Assembly (NCBI GenBank): GCA_947625365.1
Contig: CANQNZ010000056.1
Span: forward strand, 1-7,783
Source of the DNA: an uncultured Bacilli bacterium
GTDB taxonomy: Bacteria; Bacillota_I; Bacilli_A; RF39; UBA660
Length of the DNA: 7,783 bases
Reading direction: 5' to 3'
This document shows, one piece after another, positions 1 through 5,622 of this stretch (its first letter is position 1; each line of letters starts with the position of its first letter). The position numbers and the translations under genes are program-made. Under the pieces are notes generated by a model that saw only the letters and a program-made list of their open reading frames with translations, was not told where the DNA came from and made no database searches.

Positions 1-11
1 TGCTGTATTTT

Positions 12-45
12 AAAGCAGTGGTACTAAGTTATTGCTGCTTTTTTT
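12..45 (+). terminator. Hairpin plus T-run, probable intrinsic terminator of an upstream gene
   Basis: AAAGCAG (12-18) pairs exactly with CTGCTTT (35-41). The stem can extend inward through three wobbles and two A-T pairs to a 6-nt loop, and a run of seven T (39-45) follows. This is the layout of a rho-independent terminator on the plus strand. Its gene would lie left of the window. Because a DGR avd/RT pair follows, the hairpin could instead belong to the retroelement's non-coding part (for example the end of a template-repeat transcript), but nothing here proves that. Confidence 0.6.
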
Positions 46-77
46 GTATTGCTGAATTATTTGCTATATGTTAATAT
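44..77 (+). promoter_or_regulatory. Weak candidate promoter for avd-RT
   Basis: TTGTAT (44-49) is separated by 17 nt from TATGTT (67-72). An alternative is TTGCTG (49-54), 17 nt, TAATAT (72-77). Both are only partial matches to a sigma-A promoter, but one of them is plausible because a terminator-like hairpin lies just upstream and avd starts at 105. In DNA this AT-rich such matches also occur by chance. Confidence 0.3.
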
Positions 78-104
78 GTTTGTAAGATAAGGGTGAGATA
101 CTTA

Positions 105-458
105 ATGAATAATAACTTTAAATTGCTTAATAATGTCGAAAAAACATATTGGTATATTAATCGAACTTTAGCAAATCTTCCCCGTAATGAAATGGTTTTA
201 AAGACTCATATTGACGATAATATGTTACAAGTGGTGGAACTTACTTATAGTTATCTTATTAATACAGAAAGCGAGAAGGTTAGAAAAAGTAATCTAAAAA
301 TGTTGTTAATAAAGTTATCAATGATAGATTTTTTTGTTTTAGAAATATATAAAAGAGGATATATTAAAAAGAAAAAATTTGAAAGTATCACTAATTTTAT
401 TATTGAAATAAGAAAAATTAGTTATGGTTTATTACGTAGTGAGAAAAATAACGTATGA
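105..458 (+). CDS. avd: Avd-like four-helix-bundle protein of a diversity-generating retroelement
   Basis: This is a small, basic, helix-rich protein of 117 residues when started at ATG 105. That start has GGGTGA (91-96) 8 nt upstream; a longer version from GTG 93 would start inside that ribosome binding site. The sequence is four amphipathic stretches separated by short turns, with a lysine-rich patch (KKKKF) before the last helix. That is the pattern of bAvd-type accessory proteins and of the wider four-helix-bundle (S23-type) family. Avd binds the reverse transcriptase and the template RNA and is needed for mutagenic retrohoming in DGRs. The identification rests on size, fold pattern and especially its position: its last 35 nt overlap the RT gene. 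On sequence alone it could be another four-helix-bundle protein. Stop is TGA. Confidence 0.72.
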   Translation: MNNNFKLLNNVEKTYWYINRTLANLPRNEMVLKTHIDDNMLQVVELTYSYLINTESEKVRKSNLKMLLIKLSMIDFFVLEIYKRGYIKKKKFESITNFIIEIRKISYGLLRSEKNNV

Positions 459-1542
459 TGAAATATTAGATATTGATAAAATTTTATTTCAATATCATAT
501 TATTAGGTCTAAAACAAGAAATAAAAAGAAGCTATGTAATTTTGAGGTAAACTTAGCTAGTAATGCCATAAATATTTTAAATCTTTTAAAAAATAAACAG
601 TGGCATCATAATACCTATAATGTCTTTATAATAAGTGAACCAAAATATCGTATTATTATGAGTGAGAAACTAGTTGATAAAATAGTTAATCATTTATTAA
701 GTCAATATGTTTTGCTTCCTTTATTAGAACCCTTATTATTAGATTGTAATGTAGCTACTAGAAAAAATAAAGGTACTTCATATGGCCTTAAATTAGCATT
801 TAAATATATTAATAATTTAAATTATCATTATGATGATGTTTACGTTTTAAAAATAGATATTAAGAAATATTTTTTTAATATTGACCATAATATTTTACTA
901 AATAAATTACAAAATATTATTAAAGATAAAGAGCTATATAATTTAATTTCTAATATTATTAGAAGTAGTGATGAGACATATGTTAATAAAGAAATATTAA
1001 AAGTAAAAAAAAGTGCCCAAAAAAATCTATGGGAAAGAAATATTGAACGTAAAAATTTACATCTTATGGATATTGAAAAGTTACCATTATATAAACCAGG
1101 TAAGGGTTTGCCAATTGGTAATTTAAGTAGTCAAATCTTAGCGATATTTTATTTAAATGATATTGACCATTATATAAAAGAAACTTTGAAAATAAAACAT
1201 TATGTTAGATATATGGATGATTTTTTGATATTTCATCAAGATAAAGCTTATTTAAAAAAGTGCTTAAAATTAATTAGCAAAGAAATAGAAAAATTAAATT
1301 TAGAATTAAATTCTAAAACAAACATTTATAACTTAAATCAAGGTGTTAGCTTTTTAGGTTATCGTTTTAAAATCAAAGATAAAAAAATAATAATCAGAAT
1401 TAATAATCAAACTAAATTAAGAATTAAAAAGAAAATTAGTAATTTAAAAATTTATAATCAAGAAAAATTAGTTAGAGTTCAGGCTAGTTATAAAGGATAT
1501 ATTCAATACAGTAATTGTCATATAAAACATATTTTAAAATAA
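424..1542 (+). CDS. DGR-type reverse transcriptase
   Basis: RNA-directed DNA polymerase, up to 372 residues, with no maturase or endonuclease domain, which is the compact size of DGR reverse transcriptases. Visible RT blocks in order: motif 1 around residues 73-90 (EPKYRIIM); motif 2 GTSYGLKLA at 117-125; motif 3 with the first catalytic Asp in VLKIDIKKYFFNID (141-154); motif 4 GLPIGNLSSQ (228-237), the IGxxxSQ signature that separates DGR RTs from group II intron RTs; motif 5 YMDD (263-266), the catalytic pair; then the SFLGYRF region (309-315). A lysine-rich stretch (185-225) lies between motifs 3 and 4. No clear ribosome binding site precedes ATG 424 or the alternative GTG 439, and the gene overlaps avd, so translation is probably coupled to avd. 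In a DGR this enzyme copies a template RNA with errors at adenines to diversify a target gene. Template and target are not seen here. Confidence 0.88.
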   Translation: MVYYVVRKITYDEILDIDKILFQYHIIRSKTRNKKKLCNFEVNLASNAINILNLLKNKQWHHNTYNVFIISEPKYRIIMSEKLVDKIVNHLLSQYVLLPLLEPLLLDCNVATRKNKGTSYGLKLAFKYINNLNYHYDDVYVLKIDIKKYFFNIDHNILLNKLQNIIKDKELYNLISNIIRSSDETYVNKEILKVKKSAQKNLWERNIERKNLHLMDIEKLPLYKPGKGLPIGNLSSQILAIFYLNDIDHYIKETLKIKHYVRYMDDFLIFHQDKAYLKKCLKLISKEIEKLNLELNSKTNIYNLNQGVSFLGYRFKIKDKKIIIRINNQTKLRIKKKISNLKIYNQEKLVRVQASYKGYIQYSNCHIKHILK

Positions 1543-1562
1543 AATTAAATATGGTGAAGCAT

Positions 1563-2366
1563 ATGAATAGTATCGTTCTTATTGTAAAAGGTTTTATTAT
1601 TGGCACCGGTAAAATAATTCCGGGTGTAAGTGGCAGCCTGCTAGCCTTTGCTTTGGGAGTATATGAAGATGCTATTTTAGCCATTACTCATTTTTTTAAA
1701 GATATAAAAGGTAATATTATATATTTAGGAAAACTAGGATTAGGAATAATTTGTTCAATTATACTTTTTAGTAATCTAGTAATCTATTTACTAGATAAAT
1801 ACTATGTTTATACTATAATGCTATTTGTGGGTTTAATTTGTGGAACAATGCCTTATATTTTAAAAGAGGTTAAAATATCCCGCAAACGAAATATTTTATT
1901 TATCTTTTTAGCTTTATTTATTGTGTATTGTATTAATTATTTTAAAACTAGTACTATATTTATTCCTCAAAATAATATTTTAAATTATTTTTATATAATT
2001 TTCATTGGATTTATTGATGCGGCAACGATGATTATTCCTGGTATTAGTGGGACAGCTACCTTTATAATGATGGGATGTTATGATTTTGTTTTACATATTT
2101 TTAGTAATCCTTTTGCTAATATATTTTATTTCATTTTATTTGCTTTAGGCATTTTCATTGGAATAGGTTTCATTAGCTTAGTAATCTCTTATTTATTAAA
2201 AAAACATAAAGAACCACTTTTTTTAATGATTATTGGGTTTTCAATAAGTTCTATTTGGTATTTAATATTAAAAATTTTACCACTTTTAAATTTTGGTAAT
2301 ATCATTACCGTAATTTTACTTTATATTATAGGATTTATTTTAAGTTTAACTGTTGAAAAACTTTAA
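1563..2366 (+). CDS. popT: DUF368 membrane protein, probable undecaprenyl-phosphate translocase (PopT type)
   Basis: A polytopic membrane protein of 267 residues from ATG 1563; this start has GGTGA (1553-1557) at good spacing, while an upstream in-frame ATG at 1515 lies inside the RT gene. It carries the two related signature loops of the DUF368 family: GKIIPGVSGS (residues 16-25) and ATMIIPGISGT (154-164). These are the re-entrant-like P-G-x-S-G repeats of the two halves. Roughly eight hydrophobic segments are visible. Members of this family (PopT) move undecaprenyl phosphate back across the cytoplasmic membrane so that the carrier can be reused for wall polymers; DedA/UptA proteins do the same job. 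The gene begins 20 nt after the RT stop, so it may be cotranscribed with the retroelement, but no functional link is known. A PAP2-type phosphatase 2 kb away could make its substrate. The family call is strong; exact substrate is taken from characterised relatives. Confidence 0.87.
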   Translation: MNSIVLIVKGFIIGTGKIIPGVSGSLLAFALGVYEDAILAITHFFKDIKGNIIYLGKLGLGIICSIILFSNLVIYLLDKYYVYTIMLFVGLICGTMPYILKEVKISRKRNILFIFLALFIVYCINYFKTSTIFIPQNNILNYFYIIFIGFIDAATMIIPGISGTATFIMMGCYDFVLHIFSNPFANIFYFILFALGIFIGIGFISLVISYLLKKHKEPLFLMIIGFSISSIWYLILKILPLLNFGNIITVILLYIIGFILSLTVEKL

Positions 2367-2381
2367 TATTACTTTTATAAT
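2353..2381 (+). promoter_or_regulatory. Promoter of tRNA-Arg
   Basis: TTGAAA (2353-2358), 17-nt spacer, TATAAT (2376-2381). The predicted start falls about 2 nt before the tRNA. The -35 box lies within the last codons of the PopT-type gene. Confidence 0.8.
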
Positions 2382-2389
2382 TGAGTTGT

Positions 2390-2466
2390 GTCCTCGTAGC
2401 TCAGCTGGATAGAGCACTGACCTCCTAAGTCAGGTGTCGGAAGTTCAAATCTTCTCGGGGACGCCA
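2390..2466 (+). tRNA. tRNA-Arg (anticodon CCU)
   Basis: A complete cloverleaf: acceptor GTCCTCG (2390-2396) pairs with CGGGGAC (2456-2462) including one T-G wobble, discriminator G2463, and encoded CCA 2464-2466. The D-arm has the normal AGCTCAGCTGGATAGAGC pattern with GG. The anticodon stem is CTGAC/GTCAG with loop CTCCTAA, giving anticodon CCU for AGG codons. The T-arm has the canonical TTCAAAT loop. No terminator follows before the next promoter at 2478, so some read-through into the repressor gene is possible. Confidence 0.96.
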
Positions 2467-2477
2467 TATTTGTGTTG

Positions 2478-2506
2478 TTGACACCCACCCCATAAGGGTG
2501 TATACT
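2478..2506 (+). promoter_or_regulatory. Consensus-like promoter of the CsoR-family gene
   Basis: A perfect TTGACA -35 box (2478-2483), exactly 17 nt, and TATACT -10 box (2501-2506). The expected start near 2513 leaves only about 11 nt before ATG 2524, so the 5' leader would be very short. Confidence 0.85.
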
Positions 2507-2517
2507 GTAGGTGGGTG
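2482..2517. promoter_or_regulatory. Operator-like G/C-tract repeats, probable CsoR-family autoregulatory site
   Basis: CACCC-CATAA-GGGTG (2486-2500) is a perfect inverted repeat placed entirely within the promoter spacer. In addition CACCCACC (2482-2489) is an exact inverted match to GGTGGGTG (2510-2517), which flanks the -10 box and includes the ribosome binding site. CsoR-family operators are typically short C/G tracts in inverted orientation with an A/T-containing centre. These are among the very few G/C-rich bases outside RNA genes in the window. Binding here would block RNA polymerase, so negative autoregulation is likely. The bound protein is inferred from proximity. Confidence 0.75.
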
Positions 2518-2523
2518 ATATAA

Positions 2524-2823
2524 ATGGCAAAAGCAAAGAAAAAAACGAAAACTACTTATCGTAGTTTAGAAGAAAAAAAACAAATTGAAATTCGTTTAAA
2601 AACTATTGAAGGTCAAGTAAGAGGCCTTGTTGCTATGGTAGAGCAAGAACGTTATTGTGGAGAAATTTTAATTCAAATGGCTGCTATTAGAGAAGCTTTA
2701 AAAAGTGCTGGAAATAAAATTTTAAAAAATCATTTAGCTACATCTATCGTGGATGATATGAAAGCTGATAGATTAGAATGTATTGATGAAATAATTGAAA
2801 TAGCTAAAAGTAATCAAAAATAA
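2524..2823 (+). CDS. CsoR/RcnR/FrmR-family (DUF156) transcriptional repressor
   Basis: A 99-residue all-helical repressor. The lysine/threonine-rich N-terminal tail (2-11) is followed by the family core: RLKTIEGQVRGL (24-35), RYCGEIL with Cys45, then ALKSAGNKILKNHL with His70. Classic copper-sensing CsoR has Cys-His-Cys; here Cys45 and His70 are present but the third position (74) is Ser. FrmR and RcnR also vary at this position, and CstR lacks the His. The sensed signal (Cu, Ni/Co, aldehyde, persulfide) therefore cannot be assigned. Another Cys sits at 86. No metal ATPase, chaperone or efflux gene is next to it, so it may control a distant target as well as itself. The ribosome binding site GGTGGGTG (2510-2517) is part of the putative operator. 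The stop codon lies in the terminator hairpin. Confidence 0.92.
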   Translation: MAKAKKKTKTTYRSLEEKKQIEIRLKTIEGQVRGLVAMVEQERYCGEILIQMAAIREALKSAGNKILKNHLATSIVDDMKADRLECIDEIIEIAKSNQK

Positions 2824-2844
2824 GAGGAAAAACCTCTTATTTTT
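2816..2844. terminator. Bidirectional intrinsic terminator shared by two convergent genes
   Basis: A perfect 12-bp inverted repeat: AAAAATAAGAGG (2816-2827), loop AAAAA, CCTCTTATTTTT (2833-2844). It gives a hairpin followed by a U-run on either strand. Both flanking stop codons, TAA 2821-2823 on plus and TAA 2839-2837 on minus, lie within the stem. Confidence 0.92.
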
Positions 2845-4162
2845 CATATTCAAACATTATACCTTTATAGTATTTCCAAGCTAGCACTTTAAAAGCTAAT
2901 TTATCTATTAAGGTTTCGCTAATATTATTGTTAGCAACTCCTTCTTTTATTTTATTAAAGCTATCTTCTATATCGGTAACAATAAGTAAATCATTGCCAG
3001 CTAAAAGAGCCTTTAATTCTGCATTTTCAATTGCTGATGTTGCGCCCATGTCTAAATCATCACTAATAATAACACCACTAAAATTTAAATCATCAGTTAA
3101 AAGATTATGAGCGTTATAGGAAAGAGAGGCGGGATTATCTTCATCTACGCTATTTACGATTATATGACTAACTAAAACAGCTTCAGCTTTATTATTAATA
3201 CCTTCCTTAAAGGGAAGCAGATGTATATCTTTTAAATCCTGGAAACTAACATCACTACTGGCCGCGGCATAATGTGTATCTATAGCACTACCGTAGCCCG
3301 GAAAATGTTTTAACACATATGATACGCCAGTATTGTAACTAGCATTAATAACCGTTTTAGCATACTCTTTAACTTTATTTTCATCTTCTTTTAACGTTCT
3401 TTCGTAAATGTAATCACTTTCATTTGTAGATACATCGACCACCGGAGCAAGATTAACATTAAGGCCTAAATCTTTGAGAATTTTGCTTTTGTTTATAGTA
3501 TCTTCCTTAATTAAATCAAATCCTCCTTGTTGATAAAGAACACTTGGTGATAAAAATGGAGAAGAAACTAAATTTTGATTATTACTAATACGGGTTATTT
3601 TTCCTCCTTCTTCATCAACGGCTGTCAAAAGAGGAAGATTAGCTTCTTTTTGCAACGATTTAAGCATGTTTTGAACTTCTTTTTTTGTTTTATTAGAAAA
3701 ATCTTTTTCGTAAAAAACAAACCCGGATACTTTATATTTATCTAATACATCTTCGGGATTATTTGGATATCTTGCTAAAAGAAGCTGGCCAATTTTTTCA
3801 TCTAAAGTTAAATTTTTTAATTTTTCATAAGCTAATTTATAATATGTACTAAAAATACCGTCATCATCATATTCTTTGGGAATATCAGTATTTTTAATAG
3901 TTTTTAATGATAGACAATCTTGGGTAATCTCACTATATGTTAAGGCGGCACTAGCAATTTCTGATGGCATTTCACAGCCGGAAAAAGCGTGAATTACATT
4001 ATTTTCATCTGCAATAAATATTTTTTTATCGTAATACCCCATAACAGTGCCACTTATTTCTTTAACTGAAGGGGTTGGATGGTAAAAAATTTTTATTAAA
4101 ATAAAACAAGTTAAAAGGATAAAAGCAATACTTACAAAAGTTAATAAATATTTAAGTTTCAT
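2837..4162 (-). CDS. nagZ: Membrane-anchored GH3 beta-N-acetylhexosaminidase (NagZ-like)
   Basis: A 441-residue protein. An N-terminal membrane anchor or uncleaved signal (residues 5-26) is followed by an unrecognised small domain (about 32-90), then a glycoside hydrolase family 3 TIM-barrel (about 115-435). Motifs: LTLDEKIGQLL (118-128), AVDEEGGKITRI (181-192), KHFPGYG (285-291) followed by DTHYAA (295-300) which carries the Asp-His catalytic dyad typical of NagZ enzymes, and IISDDLDM (365-372) with the nucleophile Asp. NagZ removes N-acetylglucosamine from muropeptides; in Gram-positives it acts outside the cytoplasmic membrane, which fits the anchor. There is no C-terminal amidase-related domain seen in longer Bacillus versions. 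AAGGTGAT (4173-4166) is a good ribosome binding site. An imperfect palindrome abuts it upstream. The GH3 assignment is firm; other hexosaminidase substrates are possible. Confidence 0.9.
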   Translation of the reverse strand: MKLKYLLTFVSIAFILLTCFILIKIFYHPTPSVKEISGTVMGYYDKKIFIADENNVIHAFSGCEMPSEIASAALTYSEITQDCLSLKTIKNTDIPKEYDDDGIFSTYYKLAYEKLKNLTLDEKIGQLLLARYPNNPEDVLDKYKVSGFVFYEKDFSNKTKKEVQNMLKSLQKEANLPLLTAVDEEGGKITRISNNQNLVSSPFLSPSVLYQQGGFDLIKEDTINKSKILKDLGLNVNLAPVVDVSTNESDYIYERTLKEDENKVKEYAKTVINASYNTGVSYVLKHFPGYGSAIDTHYAAASSDVSFQDLKDIHLLPFKEGINNKAEAVLVSHIIVNSVDEDNPASLSYNAHNLLTDDLNFSGVIISDDLDMGATSAIENAELKALLAGNDLLIVTDIEDSFNKIKEGVANNNISETLIDKLAFKVLAWKYYKGIMFEYEK

Positions 4163-4173
4163 TAAATCACCTT

Positions 4174-4206
4174 GCTAAATAATATTATTAGTAATAAATA
4201 TTTAGC
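4174..4206. repeat. 33-bp imperfect palindrome in the divergent nagZ / PAP2 intergenic region
   Basis: GCTAAATA (4174-4181) is an exact inverted match to TATTTAGC (4199-4206), with a second nested repeat TTATTA-G-TAATAA (4185-4197) at the centre. It directly abuts the nagZ ribosome binding site. It could be a repressor site or a hairpin in the nagZ leader. Being almost all A/T, part of the symmetry may be chance. Confidence 0.5.
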
Positions 4207-4260
4207 ACTATTTTTTAAATGTGAATAAGTGAAAAAACTTCTTTAATTAGAAAAATATAG

Positions 4261-4266
4261 TATAAT
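4261..4266 (+). promoter_or_regulatory. -10 box for the PAP2 gene
   Basis: A perfect TATAAT lies 22 nt before ATG 4289. No good -35 box is seen 16-18 nt upstream (CTTCTT at 4238-4243). Start near 4273 would give a leader of about 16 nt beginning at the ribosome binding site AAGAAGG. Confidence 0.5.
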
Positions 4267-4288
4267 TATTCTAAGAAGGTAAATGTCT

Positions 4289-4906
4289 ATGAAAAGGAAA
4301 AAAATTATTAAATGGCTAACATGTTTTATTAGCTTAGGATTATTTGTCTTATTAAGCGTAATGATTGCTTATCATAAAGAGTTTAAAATAGATACAACTG
4401 TTTATAATTTTATGGCTAAATTTATAAGTGACCCTTTAACTTTTATAGTTAAAGTCATTACGAATTTTGGTGGGGCCGTAGTTTTAATATTACTGGCTAT
4501 TAGTTCTATTTTAGTATGTAAAAATAAGAAAAATTGTTATTGTATTTGTTTAAATTTAGCATTAGCCAAATTATTTAATATCGTTATTAAAATGCTTATT
4601 GAAAGACCCCGCCCAGCTGTTATGCATTTAGTAATAGAAAAAGGTTATAGTTTTCCTTCAGGACATACAATGGTTTCAATGGCTTTTTACGGATTTATAA
4701 TTTATTTGATATATCAAAATATTTCTAATAAAAAGCTTAAGCTTTTGGCAATTGTGGGTTTAAGCATTTTAATAGGAGCAATTGGAATTAGCCGTGTTTA
4801 TTTAGGAGTACATTATATTACAGATGTAATAGGAGCTTGGATTTGTACTTTAAGTTATTTAATTATTTATATAACAATTGTCAATAAAACTGTCTTAAAA
4901 CAATAA
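4289..4906 (+). CDS. PAP2-superfamily membrane phosphatase (BcrC/PgpB-like)
   Basis: An integral membrane phosphatase of 205 residues from ATG 4289; the in-frame ATG at 4283 is only 3 nt from the AAGAAGG ribosome binding site (4273-4279), so the second one is preferred. The three PAP2 signature blocks are complete (residues from 4289): K101 with R108-P109 in KMLIERPRP, PSGH at 123-126 with the catalytic-site histidine, and SR (168-169) with H175 and D179 in SRVYLGVHYITD. About five to six hydrophobic helices surround them. PAP2 membrane enzymes dephosphorylate lipid pyrophosphates or phosphatidic acid-type lipids; a likely substrate is undecaprenyl pyrophosphate, released at the outer face after wall synthesis. 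The product, undecaprenyl phosphate, is what the nearby PopT-type protein moves. Phosphatidylglycerophosphate or phosphatidic acid is an alternative substrate. Confidence 0.9.
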   Translation: MKRKKIIKWLTCFISLGLFVLLSVMIAYHKEFKIDTTVYNFMAKFISDPLTFIVKVITNFGGAVVLILLAISSILVCKNKKNCYCICLNLALAKLFNIVIKMLIERPRPAVMHLVIEKGYSFPSGHTMVSMAFYGFIIYLIYQNISNKKLKLLAIVGLSILIGAIGISRVYLGVHYITDVIGAWICTLSYLIIYITIVNKTVLKQ

Positions 4907-4921
4907 TTTATCTTTGTTTTA

Positions 4922-4950
4922 TTGAACCTTTTCCTTAATTATTGTAAACT
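4922..4950 (+). promoter_or_regulatory. Promoter of the cyclophilin gene
   Basis: TTGAAC (4922-4927), 17-nt spacer, TAAACT (4945-4950) preceded by TG. The start near 4957 would make a leader of about 13 nt that begins at the ribosome binding site AGAGG (4956-4960). No terminator separates it from the PAP2 gene, so read-through is possible. Confidence 0.6.
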
Positions 4951-4969
4951 ATAACAGAGGATGTTGGTT

Positions 4970-5578
4970 ATGAAGAAAAAATTAAAGAATATATTTTTAG
5001 TAGTAGTAATGTGTGTTTTAGCCGTTAGCTGTGCTAAAAAGGAGGAAGAAAAAGTGGAAGATAATAATAAACTGGTTTCTAATACTAGTGTTGTTATAGA
5101 TGTTAAAGATTACGGGAGCATTGAGGTGGAACTTTACGATAATCTAGCGCCAATTACCGTTAAAAACTTTGTGGAGTTAGTAAATGATGGCTTTTATGAC
5201 GGTTTAACATTCCATCGTATTATGGAAGGCTTTATGATACAAGGTGGTGACCCTAATGGAGATGGCACAGGAGGAAGTTCTAAAACTATTAAAGGGGAGT
5301 TTAAGGCTAATGGTGTGGAAAATGATTTAGAACATACAAGAGGAGTAATTTCTATGGCAAGAGCAAATGATTATAATAGTGCTTCATCGCAGTTTTTCAT
5401 TGTTCAAGAAGATAGCCCACATTTAGATGGCCAATATGCCGCTTTTGGCAAAGTAGTAAATGGTATGGATATAGTTGATAAAATAGCAGAGCAGGCAGTT
5501 CCAACTGATAATAACGGAACAATTCCTAAAGATGCTCAACCTATTATAAATTCTATAAAAGTTAAAACAGAAGATTAG
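4970..5578 (+). CDS. Cyclophilin-type peptidyl-prolyl cis-trans isomerase, lipoprotein
   Basis: A 202-residue protein from ATG 4970, which has AGAGG (4956-4960) 9 nt upstream; the in-frame ATG at 4961 touches that site and is less likely. The N-terminus is a lipoprotein signal: MKKKLKN, a hydrophobic run, and lipobox AVSC with the lipidated Cys at 21. A charged linker (23-37) follows, then the cyclophilin domain (about 40-199): VELYDNLAPITVKNF, FHRIMEGFMIQGGD (81-94) with the active-site Arg83, SARAND-like SMARANDYNSASSQFF (128-143), and HLDGQYAAFG (151-160). It would catalyse proline isomerisation in proteins folding on the outer face of the membrane. Similar lipoproteins occur widely in Bacillota. 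The stop codon lies within a hairpin-plus-T-run. Confidence 0.93.
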   Translation: MKKKLKNIFLVVVMCVLAVSCAKKEEEKVEDNNKLVSNTSVVIDVKDYGSIEVELYDNLAPITVKNFVELVNDGFYDGLTFHRIMEGFMIQGGDPNGDGTGGSSKTIKGEFKANGVENDLEHTRGVISMARANDYNSASSQFFIVQEDSPHLDGQYAAFGKVVNGMDIVDKIAEQAVPTDNNGTIPKDAQPIINSIKVKTED

Positions 5579-5596
5579 GGTATAAATCTTCTTTTT
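5569..5596 (+). terminator. Weak intrinsic terminator after the cyclophilin gene
   Basis: AGAAGATT (5569-5576) pairs exactly with AATCTTCT (5585-5592) around an 8-nt loop, followed by TTTT to 5596. The stem includes the stop codon at its edge. It is A/T-rich, so partial read-through to uvsE is likely. No convincing separate promoter for uvsE is seen in the remaining gap. Confidence 0.6.
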
Positions 5597-5622
5597 AAGT
5601 TTAAAATAATATTGGTGATTTT

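Noticed and set aside
47..60. ATTGCTGAATTA near the left end resembles ATTGCTGAGTTA at 7663-7674, with the one mismatch at an A, like a template/variable repeat pair
   Set aside because: Only 12 bases, one copy lies in a terminator loop/stem, and no extended similarity exists; chance in AT-rich DNA.
1515..1562. Longer start for the PopT-type protein at ATG 1515
   Set aside because: It lies inside the RT gene and adds a charged, non-conserved-looking stretch; ATG 1563 has a proper GGTGA site.
1484..1684. 66-residue minus-strand reading frame
   Set aside because: Shadow across the RT end and PopT start, without a ribosome binding site or recognisable motif.
2390..2466. tRNA-Arg as an integration site for a mobile element
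   Set aside because: No duplicate of the tRNA 3' end and no integrase in the window.
2928..3110. 60-residue plus-strand reading frame
   Set aside because: Antisense shadow inside the GH3 gene, which has complete catalytic motifs.
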